Shown: positions 14,979-23,504 of the stretch, one piece after another
Position numbering within the stretch: the first letter of the stretch is position 1
How the letters are laid out: each line of letters begins with the position of its first letter
Assembly: GCA_017516885.1 (NCBI GenBank)
Contig: JAFXAR010000001.1
Coordinates: forward strand, 1-64,000
Direction: 5' to 3'
DNA: 64,000 bases
Origin: Bacteroidaceae bacterium
GTDB taxonomy: Bacteria > Bacteroidota > Bacteroidia > Bacteroidales > Bacteroidaceae
Notes under the pieces: generated by a model
Database searches by the model: none
What the model was told of the DNA's origin: nothing
The model's input: only the letters and a program-made list of their open reading frames with translations
Program-made: the position numbers and the translations under genes

Positions 14979-17900
14979 TTATTTACAGCTTTTGTTGCTC
15001 ATTATTATAACTTTGCTTTTTCCGTATCCCTTTTTTGCCACATTTATTTTCACAGGTATGCGCTCAAGCATTTCTGTGAGGTGCGATATTACGCAAATCT
15101 TGCGGCCTTTGCTCTGCAGCGCATCAAGCGCCTCCATTGCGCTCTTGAGCGTCTCGCTGTCAAGAGCGCCGAATCCCTCGTCAATGAAGAGCGACTCTAT
15201 GCTCATCTTGTTTGATGAGATTGAGGAAAGCGCAAGTGACAATGCCAGTGATGCCAAGAATGTTTCTCCGCCCGAAAGGGTGTGCACGGAGCGTGTTTCG
15301 GACATCATCTCATTGTCAATTACATTTATTGCCAATGAATCGCGGGAGATTCTCTCCATTCTGTATCGGCCCGAGAATTCGGCAAGATGAATATTCGCTA
15401 CGCTCAGGAGTATGTCAAGCGTGTATCCTTGGGCGTACTTCATAAGTTTCTCTCCCTTTGCGTTGCCGAACATGCTGTTCAGCACAGCCCAGTCTCCGGC
15501 AATCTCTTTTTTTGCTTTGTATTCCTCTTTGTACTGGTTGAATAGTTTGTTGTTGTCGCTGTTCTTCATGAGGGTGCTGTTTATGCCGCTCATTTCATTG
15601 GCAAGCTTTTCCCGCATTGCTGTGGCTTCAAGAATCTCATGTTCAATGGCGTCTGCGCTTTTCCCGCCGGCTGGCTTTGAAGCGGAGCGCTCATGCTCTT
15701 CAAGGCTGCGCCTTCTCTCGCTTAGCGTAGCGGCTGCGGTAAGCAGAGCCTTGCTGCATCTCTCCACCTTGCTGCGCATTTCTGTTATCTCGTTATTGCC
15801 GATGCTCATGAGGGTGCTGAGCGTTTCTGTGCTCAGGCCGTCGTTGCGCCGGGAGAGGTATTTCTCTATTTTTTCGCTTAGCAGGGCGAACTGCTGCTCC
15901 TGCGATGCAACGGAACGCTCCTTTTCGTCAATTTCACCCTTTAGCCTGTTGAAGATGTCGGCGGTGGAGACCCGCTTTTCAATTGCGCTGCTGACGGCTG
16001 CATCAGCCTTTGCCCTCTCTCTCTCAAAGTACCTTTCGGCATTCTCGCTTGAATCCCATTCGCCTAACAGGGCGCTTATGCTGTTTCTGAATTGCTTTAT
16101 TTCGCCGTTTGTTGCTAAAAGCGATTCCTCCTTTTCTTTATGCTCCTTCTCTCTTTCGGCTGATTTTGTTTCTGCAATCTCTCTCTCTTGGGCGAGTTTT
16201 GCAATCTCCTCTTTTGCCCCGGTTAGGCGCTTTCCCTTGCTTTCCCATTCTGCAGAGAGCCTGGCAAGCTCTTCAGCTGCATTTTCTGCACTTAATAGCT
16301 CGTTGGCATTGTCGCCGGCAAGTTCAATATTCTTGCAGTTGAGGCTCTCTGTCATTGCAAGCAGCATCTCTATTGCGCTGTTTAGCCGGCTCGCTTCGTC
16401 CTTGTAGCCCTCAATGCTGCCGGTAAGGTGCTCAATGCTTTTCCTTACCTCCTCTTTGGCTCTCTCAAGTTCCTCTTCGGCAAGAGTGCTGCCGCTTGCA
16501 ACCGTGCTTGTGTGGTGCGTGCTGCCGCATACCGGACATGGCTCTCCCTCTATCAGGCGCTTGCGCAGTGCGGCTATTTCGCTCGACAGGGTGTTGGCAA
16601 GTTCCTCTTCGCGCTTGCGTATCTCATTCAGGCGCTTTTCGCTTTCGGCAAGCAGGCTGTTTGTGCCGGCAAGGTTCTTTCGGCGAAGAGTGATTTGCCT
16701 GCTGTGCTCGCTGATGGCGGCAAGGTTGCTGATAATTATAGGTATATTGGGGATTGTATGCTCGTAGCGGCTGTTTTTGCTGAACCATTTTTGGAGTTCG
16801 TCATATTCGGCCTGTTTTTTAACGCTTTCTTTTTCGCATTTCTTTATTGAGGCAGCGAGAGTGTCGCACTCCTGCTTCAGCGTCTTTAATCTTTTTTCGC
16901 TCTCTTGTGCCTGCGAAAGAGCTATTTTCAGCTGCTCTTCAATCTGCAGCGCCCTTTTTATTGAGGGCTTGAATGCTTCGTGCTCCTGCTGTATCTTCTT
17001 TTGCCTGAGACTTGCTTTTTCAGCCTCCTCCTTGGCTGCTGCATGGCTTTTTTCGGTTTCGGCCAATTTTGCCTTCAGCAGTGCAAGGCTGTTTTTGTCT
17101 TCCTCTTTCTGCCTGCCTATTGCCCCTTTTTGCGTGTATGTGTCACGAATCTCCTGCACGCTGTCAATGAGCGCTATTTTTTCGGCAATTGGCTTGCACT
17201 CCTGCATCAGAGCGGTTGCTGAGTTGTGGCCGGCCTCGGCCTGGGCGCATTGTCTTGCGAGCAGTGCGGAACGCTCAATCCATGATTTTTCGGCAGTGAG
17301 CCTCTGCATCATCTTTTCGTTGTCGTTAAGCAGGGTGGTGCATTCGCTCTTTCTTCTTTCAAGTTCTGCAACCTCTTCGTCGCTCAAAAGGTCAAGGCTT
17401 GCCTTCTTTGCTTCAGCGAGCTGCATCTCCTTGTTTGCTTCGCTGTTGCGGCTGAATATGAGCGCCGATATGCGGCTGTATATCTCTGTACCGGTCAAAG
17501 TTTGCAGAATCTGTGCCTTTTCATTTTCGTCGGCTTTCAGAAATGCGGCAAAGTTGCCTTGTGAAAGAAGCACGGCGCGGGTAAACTGCTCGTATTCCAG
17601 CCCCACAAGCGTGGGGATTACTTTTTCAAATTCCCTTTTTTGCAGCTTCCTGTGCGAACCGTCAGTAAGGTTGTAGAGGTCGTAGGCATTTTCGCGGAAG
17701 AAACCTCTTGCATTGTCATTGCTTCTTGATACGGTCCAGCGCACCCTGTACTCATTGCCGTCTATTGCAAGAAAATCGGTCTCGGCGTATCCTTGATGCG
17801 CTCCTTTGCTCAGTATTGTCTTTGTTGAGCTTTCTGTTATGTTCTTTGAACCATTGACCTCTACTACTTTGGGGTTCTTTATGCTGTCAAGCCTTGGCGA

Positions 17901-18071
17901 CCTGTCGTAAAGTGAAATGCACATTGCGTCGAGTATGCTTGTCTTGCCCGAACCGGTTTTGCCGGTTATGGCGTACAGTCCTGCCGAGCGCAGCGGCTCT
18001 TCGCGGAAGTCAATTTCAAATGTTCCTGTAAGCGAGGCTATATTCTTTCCTCTTATTGCAAGTATCTTCAT
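14979..18071 (-). CDS. sbcC: SbcC, Rad50-like ATPase subunit of SbcCD nuclease
   Basis: This 1030-residue SMC-type ATPase shows Walker A GKTGSGKTS (37-45), long Lys/Glu/Ala-rich coiled coils, a central zinc hook CPVC (about 510-513), the ABC signature LSGGETFLASLA (near 935) and Walker B FIDEGFGALD (near 964). With SbcD it opens hairpins and protein-blocked DNA ends in the cytoplasm. Its start overlaps the sbcD stop by 4 nt. Length and domain order are normal for the family. Confidence 0.95.
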   Translation of the reverse strand: MKILAIRGKNIASLTGTFEIDFREEPLRSAGLYAITGKTGSGKTSILDAMCISLYDRSPRLDSIKNPKVVEVNGSKNITESSTKTILSKGAHQGYAETDFLAIDGNEYRVRWTVSRSNDNARGFFRENAYDLYNLTDGSHRKLQKREFEKVIPTLVGLEYEQFTRAVLLSQGNFAAFLKADENEKAQILQTLTGTEIYSRISALIFSRNSEANKEMQLAEAKKASLDLLSDEEVAELERRKSECTTLLNDNEKMMQRLTAEKSWIERSALLARQCAQAEAGHNSATALMQECKPIAEKIALIDSVQEIRDTYTQKGAIGRQKEEDKNSLALLKAKLAETEKSHAAAKEEAEKASLRQKKIQQEHEAFKPSIKRALQIEEQLKIALSQAQESEKRLKTLKQECDTLAASIKKCEKESVKKQAEYDELQKWFSKNSRYEHTIPNIPIIISNLAAISEHSRQITLRRKNLAGTNSLLAESEKRLNEIRKREEELANTLSSEIAALRKRLIEGEPCPVCGSTHHTSTVASGSTLAEEELERAKEEVRKSIEHLTGSIEGYKDEASRLNSAIEMLLAMTESLNCKNIELAGDNANELLSAENAAEELARLSAEWESKGKRLTGAKEEIAKLAQEREIAETKSAEREKEHKEKEESLLATNGEIKQFRNSISALLGEWDSSENAERYFERERAKADAAVSSAIEKRVSTADIFNRLKGEIDEKERSVASQEQQFALLSEKIEKYLSRRNDGLSTETLSTLMSIGNNEITEMRSKVERCSKALLTAAATLSERRRSLEEHERSASKPAGGKSADAIEHEILEATAMREKLANEMSGINSTLMKNSDNNKLFNQYKEEYKAKKEIAGDWAVLNSMFGNAKGEKLMKYAQGYTLDILLSVANIHLAEFSGRYRMERISRDSLAINVIDNEMMSETRSVHTLSGGETFLASLALSLALSSISSNKMSIESLFIDEGFGALDSETLKSAMEALDALQSKGRKICVISHLTEMLERIPVKINVAKKGYGKSKVIIMSNKSCK

Positions 18072-19258
18072 AGTTGCGCCTCCTCAATAATTCCATTTAG
18101 CAGCTGCTCAAGGTTCTCTGGCAAGTCATGGCCTGTCTGCTTGGTGAATATGTCTTTCATTAGGTCAATGGGCTTGAGTTGCTTGAACTCGTCATAGGTC
18201 ATCTGCTTTTCGTCGCTGCCGCTCTTGTCGTTACTGCTTGTTACCTCAATGTTTGCAAGACGCACGGCTTTTCCCTCAAGCGCGCTGTCTATTTGAAAGC
18301 GGAGGTCGGGATTGGGTGCGTCAGTCTTTATTCTCACCTGCAAGTAGGGCGAACTGTCGTCTGTTTCTCCGTCCCGAAGCTGCGAAATCTCTCTCAGCAC
18401 AGTCTCCAAATCCTGCGGCGTTTCGGGAACTCTGATGAGGCTCGCCGGAGCAGGGCAGTGTATCTCCCCGATGCTGCATTTGCCGCCTTCAATAATCACT
18501 TCGGTCACGCTCTGCCGGTTTTTGCTCTCGGCAAAGGACATTGGCAGGGGCGCTCCTGAATACCTTATGTTCTCGCGGTGCGATACCCGCTGCGCCTTGT
18601 GAAGATGCCCGAGTGCGGTGTATGCAATGCCGTCGCATGCAAAGCCGGCATCAATTCCGTCCAACCCTCCAATTATGGCGTGCTCAGTGCTGTCGCCCAC
18701 CGACACCTTTGCCCCCGATGCCTGAAGGTGTCCCATGGCAATTATTGGGCTGTAGTTCATCTCCTTTGCCTTGTTAAAGAGGGTTGAGTACATCTTTGCA
18801 ACCCCTTCGCTGTGTGTATCCGATTCGGGGTAGTCGCCCGGGCGCAGATAGGGCACGGCAAGGCAGCATCCGCCGCCGTTAAGCGGCACAATCATTCTCT
18901 CAAAGTCAATCTCTTCGTGAACATAGTGCACAACACCCGATACATATATATTAAAGGCATCGAACAGCGGGCTTGGAGCTTCAAGACGCGCTGCGGAATC
19001 ATGGTTTCCGGCTGTTATTATTATTTGCAGATTCTTGTTCTCGCTTGTCACTTGAGTAAGGAAGCGGTAGAGCATTCTCTGCGCTTCGGCCGATGGATTG
19101 GGGGTGTCGAACACATCTCCGGCAATGAGCAGAAGGTCTGTCCCGCGCTCCCTTATTGCATTGCGCAGCCACTCAAGGAACATTTCATGCTCCTTTGCCC
19201 TGCTGAATGTGTAGAAGGTCTGTCCAATGTGCCAGTCGGCTGTATGTATTATTCTCAT
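18068..19258 (-). CDS. sbcD: SbcD, Mre11-like exonuclease subunit
   Basis: The 396-residue calcineurin-like phosphoesterase shows the metal ligands DWH (8-10), GDVFDTP, GNHDSA and GHLH (ALGHLHKAQ). It supplies the Mn-dependent nuclease of SbcCD. I chose ATG at 19258 (MRIIHTADWHIGQTF), the standard family start, over an in-frame codon 7 residues upstream. It is the first gene of the sbcD-sbcC-addA-addB operon, with a -7 box at 19290-19297. Confidence 0.95.
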   Translation of the reverse strand: MRIIHTADWHIGQTFYTFSRAKEHEMFLEWLRNAIRERGTDLLLIAGDVFDTPNPSAEAQRMLYRFLTQVTSENKNLQIIITAGNHDSAARLEAPSPLFDAFNIYVSGVVHYVHEEIDFERMIVPLNGGGCCLAVPYLRPGDYPESDTHSEGVAKMYSTLFNKAKEMNYSPIIAMGHLQASGAKVSVGDSTEHAIIGGLDGIDAGFACDGIAYTALGHLHKAQRVSHRENIRYSGAPLPMSFAESKNRQSVTEVIIEGGKCSIGEIHCPAPASLIRVPETPQDLETVLREISQLRDGETDDSSPYLQVRIKTDAPNPDLRFQIDSALEGKAVRLANIEVTSSNDKSGSDEKQMTYDEFKQLKPIDLMKDIFTKQTGHDLPENLEQLLNGIIEEAQL

Positions 19259-19277
19259 TAGTAATTTTCTTTTCGGC

Positions 19278-19293
19278 AATAAACAGCTTCTAA
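19278..19293 (-). repeat. Dispersed intergenic motif, partial reverse copy
   Basis: AATAAACAGCTTCTAA matches part of the reverse complement of the window-wide motif. It overlaps the leader and -7 box of sbcD. Confidence 0.4.
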
Positions 19294-19297
19294 GATA
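19290..19297 (-). promoter_or_regulatory. Candidate -7 box of sbcD operon
   Basis: The minus strand reads TCACTATCTTAG, an extended form of TAnnTTTG with one mismatch. The same TCACTATCTT core precedes the DUF2148 and threonine aldolase genes. It lies 31 nt before the sbcD ATG. Confidence 0.5.
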
Positions 19298-19385
19298 GTG
19301 AAAAACTCCCTATTTTCATTCGCTTCCCGGCAATATTTTTCAACAGCTTTTAATAATGCCGGGGTTTGACTGCATTTATGCTTTT

Positions 19386-19405
19386 AGAAACTGTTTGAAT
19401 TTATA
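19386..19405 (+). repeat. Dispersed intergenic motif, forward copy
   Basis: AGAAACTGTTTGAATTTATA fits the consensus exactly. It lies in the divergent region between sbcD and panB. Confidence 0.6.
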
Positions 19406-19484
19406 GCACCTCCCTTATTATAGAACATCCTTATAAAAATAGAATTTATTCCAATAAAATTCGGGCAGTCTCGCGGAAGTTGCT

Positions 19485-19492
19485 TAACTTTG
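19485..19492 (+). promoter_or_regulatory. Candidate -7 box of panB
   Basis: TAACTTTG matches TAnnTTTG and lies 44 nt before ATG 19537. A TTTG -33 element is not clear. Confidence 0.5.
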
Positions 19493-19536
19493 CAGCCGTT
19501 TACGACAAACATGTGAAATCCTAAAAATAGAGAAAA

Positions 19537-20358
19537 ATGTCAAAGTATTTAGTTGAAGACACAAGAAAGGTTACTACGCACCGTTTTATGGAACTGAAGC
19601 GTAAGGGCGAGAAAATTGCAATGCTTACTGCATACGATTATACAACAGCGTCAATTCTTGATGCTGCCGGAATTGATGCCCTTCTGGTGGGTGACTCTGC
19701 ATCGAATGTAATGGCGGGCAATGTTACAACGCTGCCCATTTCGCTCGACCAGATGATTTATCATGCAAAGGGTGTCGTGCGCGGCGTTAAGCGTGCGCTT
19801 GTTGTCGTTGACATGCCTTTTGGTACATATCAGGTAAATGCCGATGAGGCTGTGACGAATGCTATACGCATTATGAAGGAGACGCATGCCGATGCCCTGA
19901 AGCTTGAGGGCGGAGAGGAGATTCTTCCATCGGTGCGCCGCATTCTTGATGCCGGAATCCCCATTATGGGCCATCTTGGACTTACTCCGCAGAGCATAAA
20001 CAAGTTTGGTACATACGCTGTGCGTGCGAAGGAGGAGGCCGAGGCTGCCAAGCTGCTCAACGATGCCAAACTGCTTGAGGAGGCAGGCTGCTTTGCGCTT
20101 GTGCTGGAGAAGATTCCTGCGGCGCTTGCCGAGAAGGTTGCCTCTACTGTGTCAATCCCGGTAATTGGAATCGGTGCCGGCGTGAAGGTTGACGGTCAGG
20201 TGCTTGTATATGCCGACATGCTTGGAATGACTGCTGATTTTGCTCCTAAGTTCCTTCGCCGTTATGCCGACCTCAATGCTATTATAACAGATGCGGTGGG
20301 CAGTTATGTTAGCGATGTTAAGGCTTGTGATTTCCCTAACGAGAAGGAGCAGTACTGA
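19537..20358 (+). CDS. panB: Ketopantoate hydroxymethyltransferase
   Basis: The 273-residue TIM-barrel enzyme transfers a hydroxymethyl group from methylene-tetrahydrofolate to alpha-ketoisovalerate, the first step of pantothenate synthesis. Family motifs visible are [48 protein letters not shown] and GHLGLTPQS, with GIGAG near residue 213. The metal-binding Asp is in LVGDS. Length is usual for PanB. It stands alone with its own promoter and terminator; a ketopantoate reductase-like gene, the next pathway step, lies far away at the right edge. Confidence 0.96.
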   Translation: MSKYLVEDTRKVTTHRFMELKRKGEKIAMLTAYDYTTASILDAAGIDALLVGDSASNVMAGNVTTLPISLDQMIYHAKGVVRGVKRALVVVDMPFGTYQVNADEAVTNAIRIMKETHADALKLEGGEEILPSVRRILDAGIPIMGHLGLTPQSINKFGTYAVRAKEEAEAAKLLNDAKLLEEAGCFALVLEKIPAALAEKVASTVSIPVIGIGAGVKVDGQVLVYADMLGMTADFAPKFLRRYADLNAIITDAVGSYVSDVKACDFPNEKEQY

Positions 20359-20395
20359 TATTTATAGAATCCTCCTAAGGGGACAAACCTAAAAA

Positions 20396-20440
20396 CGCCC
20401 CAAGAACCTTGCTTGTCAACAGCTAACGGCTCTTGGGGTG
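20396..20440 (+). terminator. Terminator of panB
   Basis: CGCCCCAAGA pairs with TCTTGGGGTG (one wobble) around a 25-nt loop and is followed by TTTT. Confidence 0.75.
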
Positions 20441-20475
20441 TTTTATGTGCATTGCAGGGGAGAACCTCCCCGCGG

Positions 20476-20705
20476 TTATTTTACGGGAAATGCCTTCTCA
20501 AGGTCTTGTGATATGTTGATTATGAAGTCGCCCATGCGTTCAAATTCGTTCACAATGTCAATGTAGTAGACGCTTGCCTGGTAATTTTTGCCGCCGCGGT
20601 ATTGCTTTCCTGTGCAATGGAATCCGGCGCATCGGCAATGCCCAAGAAGGCAATTGCTATTAAAGCCAACAGGAATGGGAAAATATACCTCAGCGGGTTT
20701 CTCAC
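20476..20705 (-). pseudogene. Remnant of Na/Pi cotransporter with PhoU-like tail
   Basis: The minus strand encodes a hydrophobic N-terminal piece from GTG 20705 (RNPLRYIFPFLLALIAIAFL) that stops out of frame at 20550. A second frame gives a C-terminal piece ending at 20476 (YYIDIVNEFERMGDFIINIS). The latter strongly resembles the end of the PhoU-like domain of Na/Pi cotransporters. The transporter core, several hundred residues, is absent, so this looks like a gene reduced to its two ends by deletion plus frameshift. Assignment of the N-terminal piece to the same gene is less certain. Confidence 0.5.
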
Positions 20706-20857
20706 AGTTGTAATTTATTTATCGTTCCTTTTGCAAATTGCTTTAATGCTTGCCACAGCAAGTGCTGTCTGCGCTCGCATTTTACTGCAAATATAAGATT
20801 TTTTTGTAAAAGATGATGCTTTTATTTAGTTAAGTGAGATTAAAAACAGATGATAGT
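20706..20857. other. Gene-free stretch between pseudogene and terminator
   Basis: This AT-rich stretch holds no supported gene. It may contain the dead promoter of the cotransporter remnant: on the minus strand it reads TATATTTGC near 20787-20795, which is close to the TAnnTTTG consensus. Confidence 0.3.
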
Positions 20858-20899
20858 AAAAGCATCAGGAGGATTATGTGCAATACTCCTGATGCTTTT
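20858..20899. terminator. Bidirectional terminator after prs
   Basis: AAAAGCATCAGGAG and CTCCTGATGCTTTT form a perfect 14-bp stem with a 14-nt loop. T-rich ends occur on both strands. On the minus strand it ends the thiE-like/prs transcript. Confidence 0.85.
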
Positions 20900-20938
20900 T
20901 GTGTTTCAGTTTTTATAAACCGTTTTATGATTGGCTTT

Positions 20939-21874
20939 TTAGCAGATGTACTGCTTGCTTATTGACTTGTTGTTCAATACGCACATGATGGCTTCGGCGA
21001 ATCCGTGGGCAATAGAGAGCTGCTTAACCTTTGGACAGCCGCGGTCGTAAGGAATGCTGTTTGTGAATACAATCTCTGTCATTGATGATTCGCGTACTCT
21101 CTCCGATGCGTTGCCCGACATAATGCAGTGCGAAGCGATTGCGCGTACTGACTTTGCGCCATTCTGCATCATGAGGTCGGCTGCCTTTGAAATTGTGCCG
21201 GCTGTATCTACAATATCATCAACGAGGATTACATTCTTGTCCTTTACCTCGCCGATAATCTGCATTGTGTCAACCACGTTGGCCTTTGCGCGTGTCTTGT
21301 GGCAGAGTACCAGGGGCACACCAAGGCATTTTGAATATGCGCTGGCGCGCTTTGAACCGCCTACGTCGGGAGTTGCTATTACAAGGTCGTCGAGCTTGAG
21401 CGACTTGATGTAGGGGATAAATACCATTGATGCATAGAGGTGGTCAACCGGAATGTCAAAGAATCCTTGAATCTGGTCTGCGTGGAGGTCCATTGTGATA
21501 ATTCTGCTCACGCCTGCTACGCTGAGAAGGTCGGCAACCAGCTTTGCGCCAATTGAAACGCGTGGCTTGTCCTTGCGGTCCTGGCGTGCCCAGCCAAAGT
21601 ATGGCATTACTGCAACAATGCTCTTTGCCGATGCGCGCTTTGCGGCATCAACCATGAGCAGCAGCTCCATGAGATTGTCTGAATTTGGGAATGTTGACTG
21701 AACAAGGAACACGTTCTTGCCGCGGATGGATTCTTCGTAAGAAACTGCAAATTCGCCGTCGGCGAAGTGTGTTGTGTTCATCTGTCCGAGTTCGCATCCT
21801 AATTCTTTGCAAATCTCTTCTGCGAGGTAACGTGACTTGGTTCCTGCAAAAACCATGTAAGGAGTATTGTCCAT
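20939..21874 (-). CDS. prs: Ribose-phosphate pyrophosphokinase
   Basis: The 311-residue enzyme makes PRPP from ribose-5-phosphate and ATP for nucleotide, His and Trp synthesis. It shows the ATP-binding flexible loop (PYFGWARQDRKDKPR), the metal site and the PRPP-binding loop VILVDDIVDTAGTI. Length and motifs are normal for class I enzymes. It follows the ThiE-like gene by 44 nt and shares its strand; a common transcript is likely. Confidence 0.96.
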   Translation of the reverse strand: MDNTPYMVFAGTKSRYLAEEICKELGCELGQMNTTHFADGEFAVSYEESIRGKNVFLVQSTFPNSDNLMELLLMVDAAKRASAKSIVAVMPYFGWARQDRKDKPRVSIGAKLVADLLSVAGVSRIITMDLHADQIQGFFDIPVDHLYASMVFIPYIKSLKLDDLVIATPDVGGSKRASAYSKCLGVPLVLCHKTRAKANVVDTMQIIGEVKDKNVILVDDIVDTAGTISKAADLMMQNGAKSVRAIASHCIMSGNASERVRESSMTEIVFTNSIPYDRGCPKVKQLSIAHGFAEAIMCVLNNKSISKQYIC

Positions 21875-21918
21875 GATGATTAAATGAATTTAGTTTGTTA
21901 TATTTTCTTCTTTTATTG

Positions 21919-22503
21919 TCAAAGCTTGTCAACCACTTTCTTTATTCTCTTAAAGCGGTCAATGAGTTCGGTGTAGTCGGTCGAGCGGCATGAATCGAAA
22001 TTGCTCCACATGAGCTCGTTGAGTATGATTCCGCCAAAACCGTAGTTTGTCAGGCGCTTTATATTGGCTTCGTCAATGTCGCCAAATGCCCATGTGTTCC
22101 TGTTTATAACCTTCTTGCCAATTTCGTTGAGCTCTGCGCTTTGGTAGAATGTGCGCCCCAATGGGCCGAAGCATACAATGTCGTATGTCTTGCGGAGTTC
22201 CTTGAGGTGGGTGAGATTGTTTGCATATCCCACAAGCTTGCCGTTCTCGTTGCCCATAGGCGGGTTTGAGTCAAGAGTGAACAGAGTGCCCGCAAGCCTG
22301 TATTCCTGCATAAGCCTGTTGTTGCAAGTGAATATGCGCTTGTGGTACTTCTTGGGGATAAGGCTGAGAAGCCTTTCAACGAACTGCGGATGAGGGTATT
22401 CCTTGTACAGGAACAGATAGTCCAGTCCTTCGTCAAAAAGGCGGGTGATAATTTTGTCCTCTTCTACAAAAAAGGTCGGTTTTGTCGATACGGCCAGTTT
22501 CAT
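21919..22503 (-). CDS. ThiE/TenI-like TIM-barrel protein
   Basis: The 194-residue product resembles the thiamine phosphate synthase/TenI superfamily: MKLAVSTKPTFFVEEDKI, a middle (TLFTLDSNPP...VGYANNLTHL) in the place of the ThiE HLG-Q-D and G-S-H segments, then CFGPLGRTFYQS and NYGFGGIIL. The usual ThiE catalytic and pyrophosphate-binding residues are not clearly kept, so a true synthase role is doubtful. I chose ATG at 22503; upstream in-frame residues look non-coding. A -7 box lies at 22539-22546. It precedes prs, hinting at a link to ribose-phosphate metabolism. Confidence 0.65.
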   Translation of the reverse strand: MKLAVSTKPTFFVEEDKIITRLFDEGLDYLFLYKEYPHPQFVERLLSLIPKKYHKRIFTCNNRLMQEYRLAGTLFTLDSNPPMGNENGKLVGYANNLTHLKELRKTYDIVCFGPLGRTFYQSAELNEIGKKVINRNTWAFGDIDEANIKRLTNYGFGGIILNELMWSNFDSCRSTDYTELIDRFKRIKKVVDKL

Positions 22504-22839
22504 ATTGTATTGTTGTTCTTGCTGTTCTATATTTCCTGCAAAATTAGTAATTTTTATGATATTGTGCGCGATTATGCAGCACAATTATTCCATAAAAAAG
22601 AGCATTGTTTCCAATTATGGGGCAAACTATGCTTTTCTTTTCTTTGAAAATCGCAGCACAGGCCTTGAGCTGTTCCCGCATTGCCGGCATACAAACTTAA
22701 ACAAAAAAAGATGATAATGCAAAAAATAGTATCTTTTTGTGAATAATTTTTGCAAAGCATCGCCAGGAACTCCTTTCGCAGAACATTACTTGCCGTTGCG
22801 GCGTTCCTTCTTTGTAAAATCATAAAATAATCAGCTAAT
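22504..22839. other. Divergent intergenic region, thiE-like / ferritin-like
   Basis: This AT-rich 336-nt stretch contains a minus-strand TAATTTTG -7 box (22539-22546) for the ThiE-like gene. Plus-strand runs (GTATCTTTTTG, GAATAATTTTTG, 22727-22753) resemble -7 elements for the ferritin-like gene. No RNA gene or operator could be supported. Confidence 0.4.
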
Positions 22840-22851
22840 ATGGCAAGAGAG

Positions 22852-23355
22852 AGTATTATGATTCTGCGCAAGAGGATTGACTTGCCGGAATTGCTGTCGC
22901 AGCTTAATGCGGCATTGTGTGAGGAGTGGCTCGCTTTTTATCAGTATTGGATTGGGTCGTTAGTTGTTGAAGGGGCTATGCGCTCCGATGTGCAGCGGGA
23001 GTTTGAGGAGCATGCCATGGAGGAGTTTGCCCATGCAAGGCTGCTGGCCGACAGGATAATACAGCTTGAGGGCACTCCGGTGCTTGACCCTGTGCAGTGG
23101 AGCGTGCTGGCGAGGTGCAAGTATTCTGTGCCTGTTGACAGCGATGTTATAAATCTGCTTAAGCAGAATGTTGCGGCAGAGAGGTGCGCGGTTGTGAGGT
23201 ACGAGGAGATTGCATCGTTCTGCAATAATGTGGATTATACCACTTGCGATATTGCCAAGCGTATAATGGCCGAAGAGGAGGAGCATGAACAGGACTTGCA
23301 GGACTTGCTGCGCGATGTGGAGTGGATAGCCAAGGCGGCAGAAGTAAAGTGTTAG
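22852..23355 (+). CDS. Dps-like / thioferritin-like ferritin
   Basis: The gene is open from ATG 22840; ATG 22858 (MILRKRIDL) is also possible, so the start given is approximate by a few codons. The four-helix protein (about 165-171 residues) carries diiron ligands ALCEEW, EEHAMEEFAHAR, an AERC...YEE helix and MAEEEEHEQ, the E / E-x-x-H pattern of bacterioferritin inside a Dps-sized chain. Cys residues about 23 apart (LARC... and AERC) recall the paired Cys of DPS-like (thioferritin) proteins described in Bacteroides and Sulfolobus. It probably stores iron and consumes peroxide in the cytoplasm. Confidence 0.75.
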   Translation, partial: SIMILRKRIDLPELLSQLNAALCEEWLAFYQYWIGSLVVEGAMRSDVQREFEEHAMEEFAHARLLADRIIQLEGTPVLDPVQWSVLARCKYSVPVDSDVINLLKQNVAAERCAVVRYEEIASFCNNVDYTTCDIAKRIMAEEEEHEQDLQDLLRDVEWIAKAAEVKC

Positions 23356-23410
23356 GAGCAGGAGACTGCCTGCATCATGATGGCTGCCCAAAAGTCATTT
23401 TTGCAAGAAA

Positions 23411-23442
23411 CACCCACGTTAGAATATGCTCTAGCGCGGGTG
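23411..23442. terminator. Convergent-gene hairpin
   Basis: CACCC-A-CGTTAGA pairs with TCTAGCG-C-GGGTG, 12 bp with one wobble and one internal mismatch, around a 6-nt loop. It lies between the ferritin-like gene and aguB, which converge, and can serve both. Confidence 0.6.
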
Positions 23443-23504
23443 CTTGTTCAATAAGAGGGCTTTTGCCCCCTGTCTGCATCATGAGGGCGGCTTTTTGTCG
23501 TCCT

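Noticed and set aside
15412..16407. 331-residue Ser/Leu-rich plus-strand frame within sbcC
   Set aside because: It is the antisense of the Glu/Lys-rich coiled coil of SbcC, which yields Ser/Leu/Phe-rich shadow frames.
20602..20796. Small 64-residue plus-strand protein with a hydrophobic C-terminus
   Set aside because: It is the antisense of the cotransporter remnant and its leader and has no separate support.
22572..22871. 99-residue minus-strand frame overlapping the ferritin-like start
   Set aside because: Composition is irregular, it covers promoter DNA of two genes and matches nothing known.
23360..23490. Two CTGCATCATGA copies flanking the hairpin as insertion-sequence target repeats
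   Set aside because: The copies are imperfect beyond 11 bases and no transposase or terminal inverted repeats lie between them.
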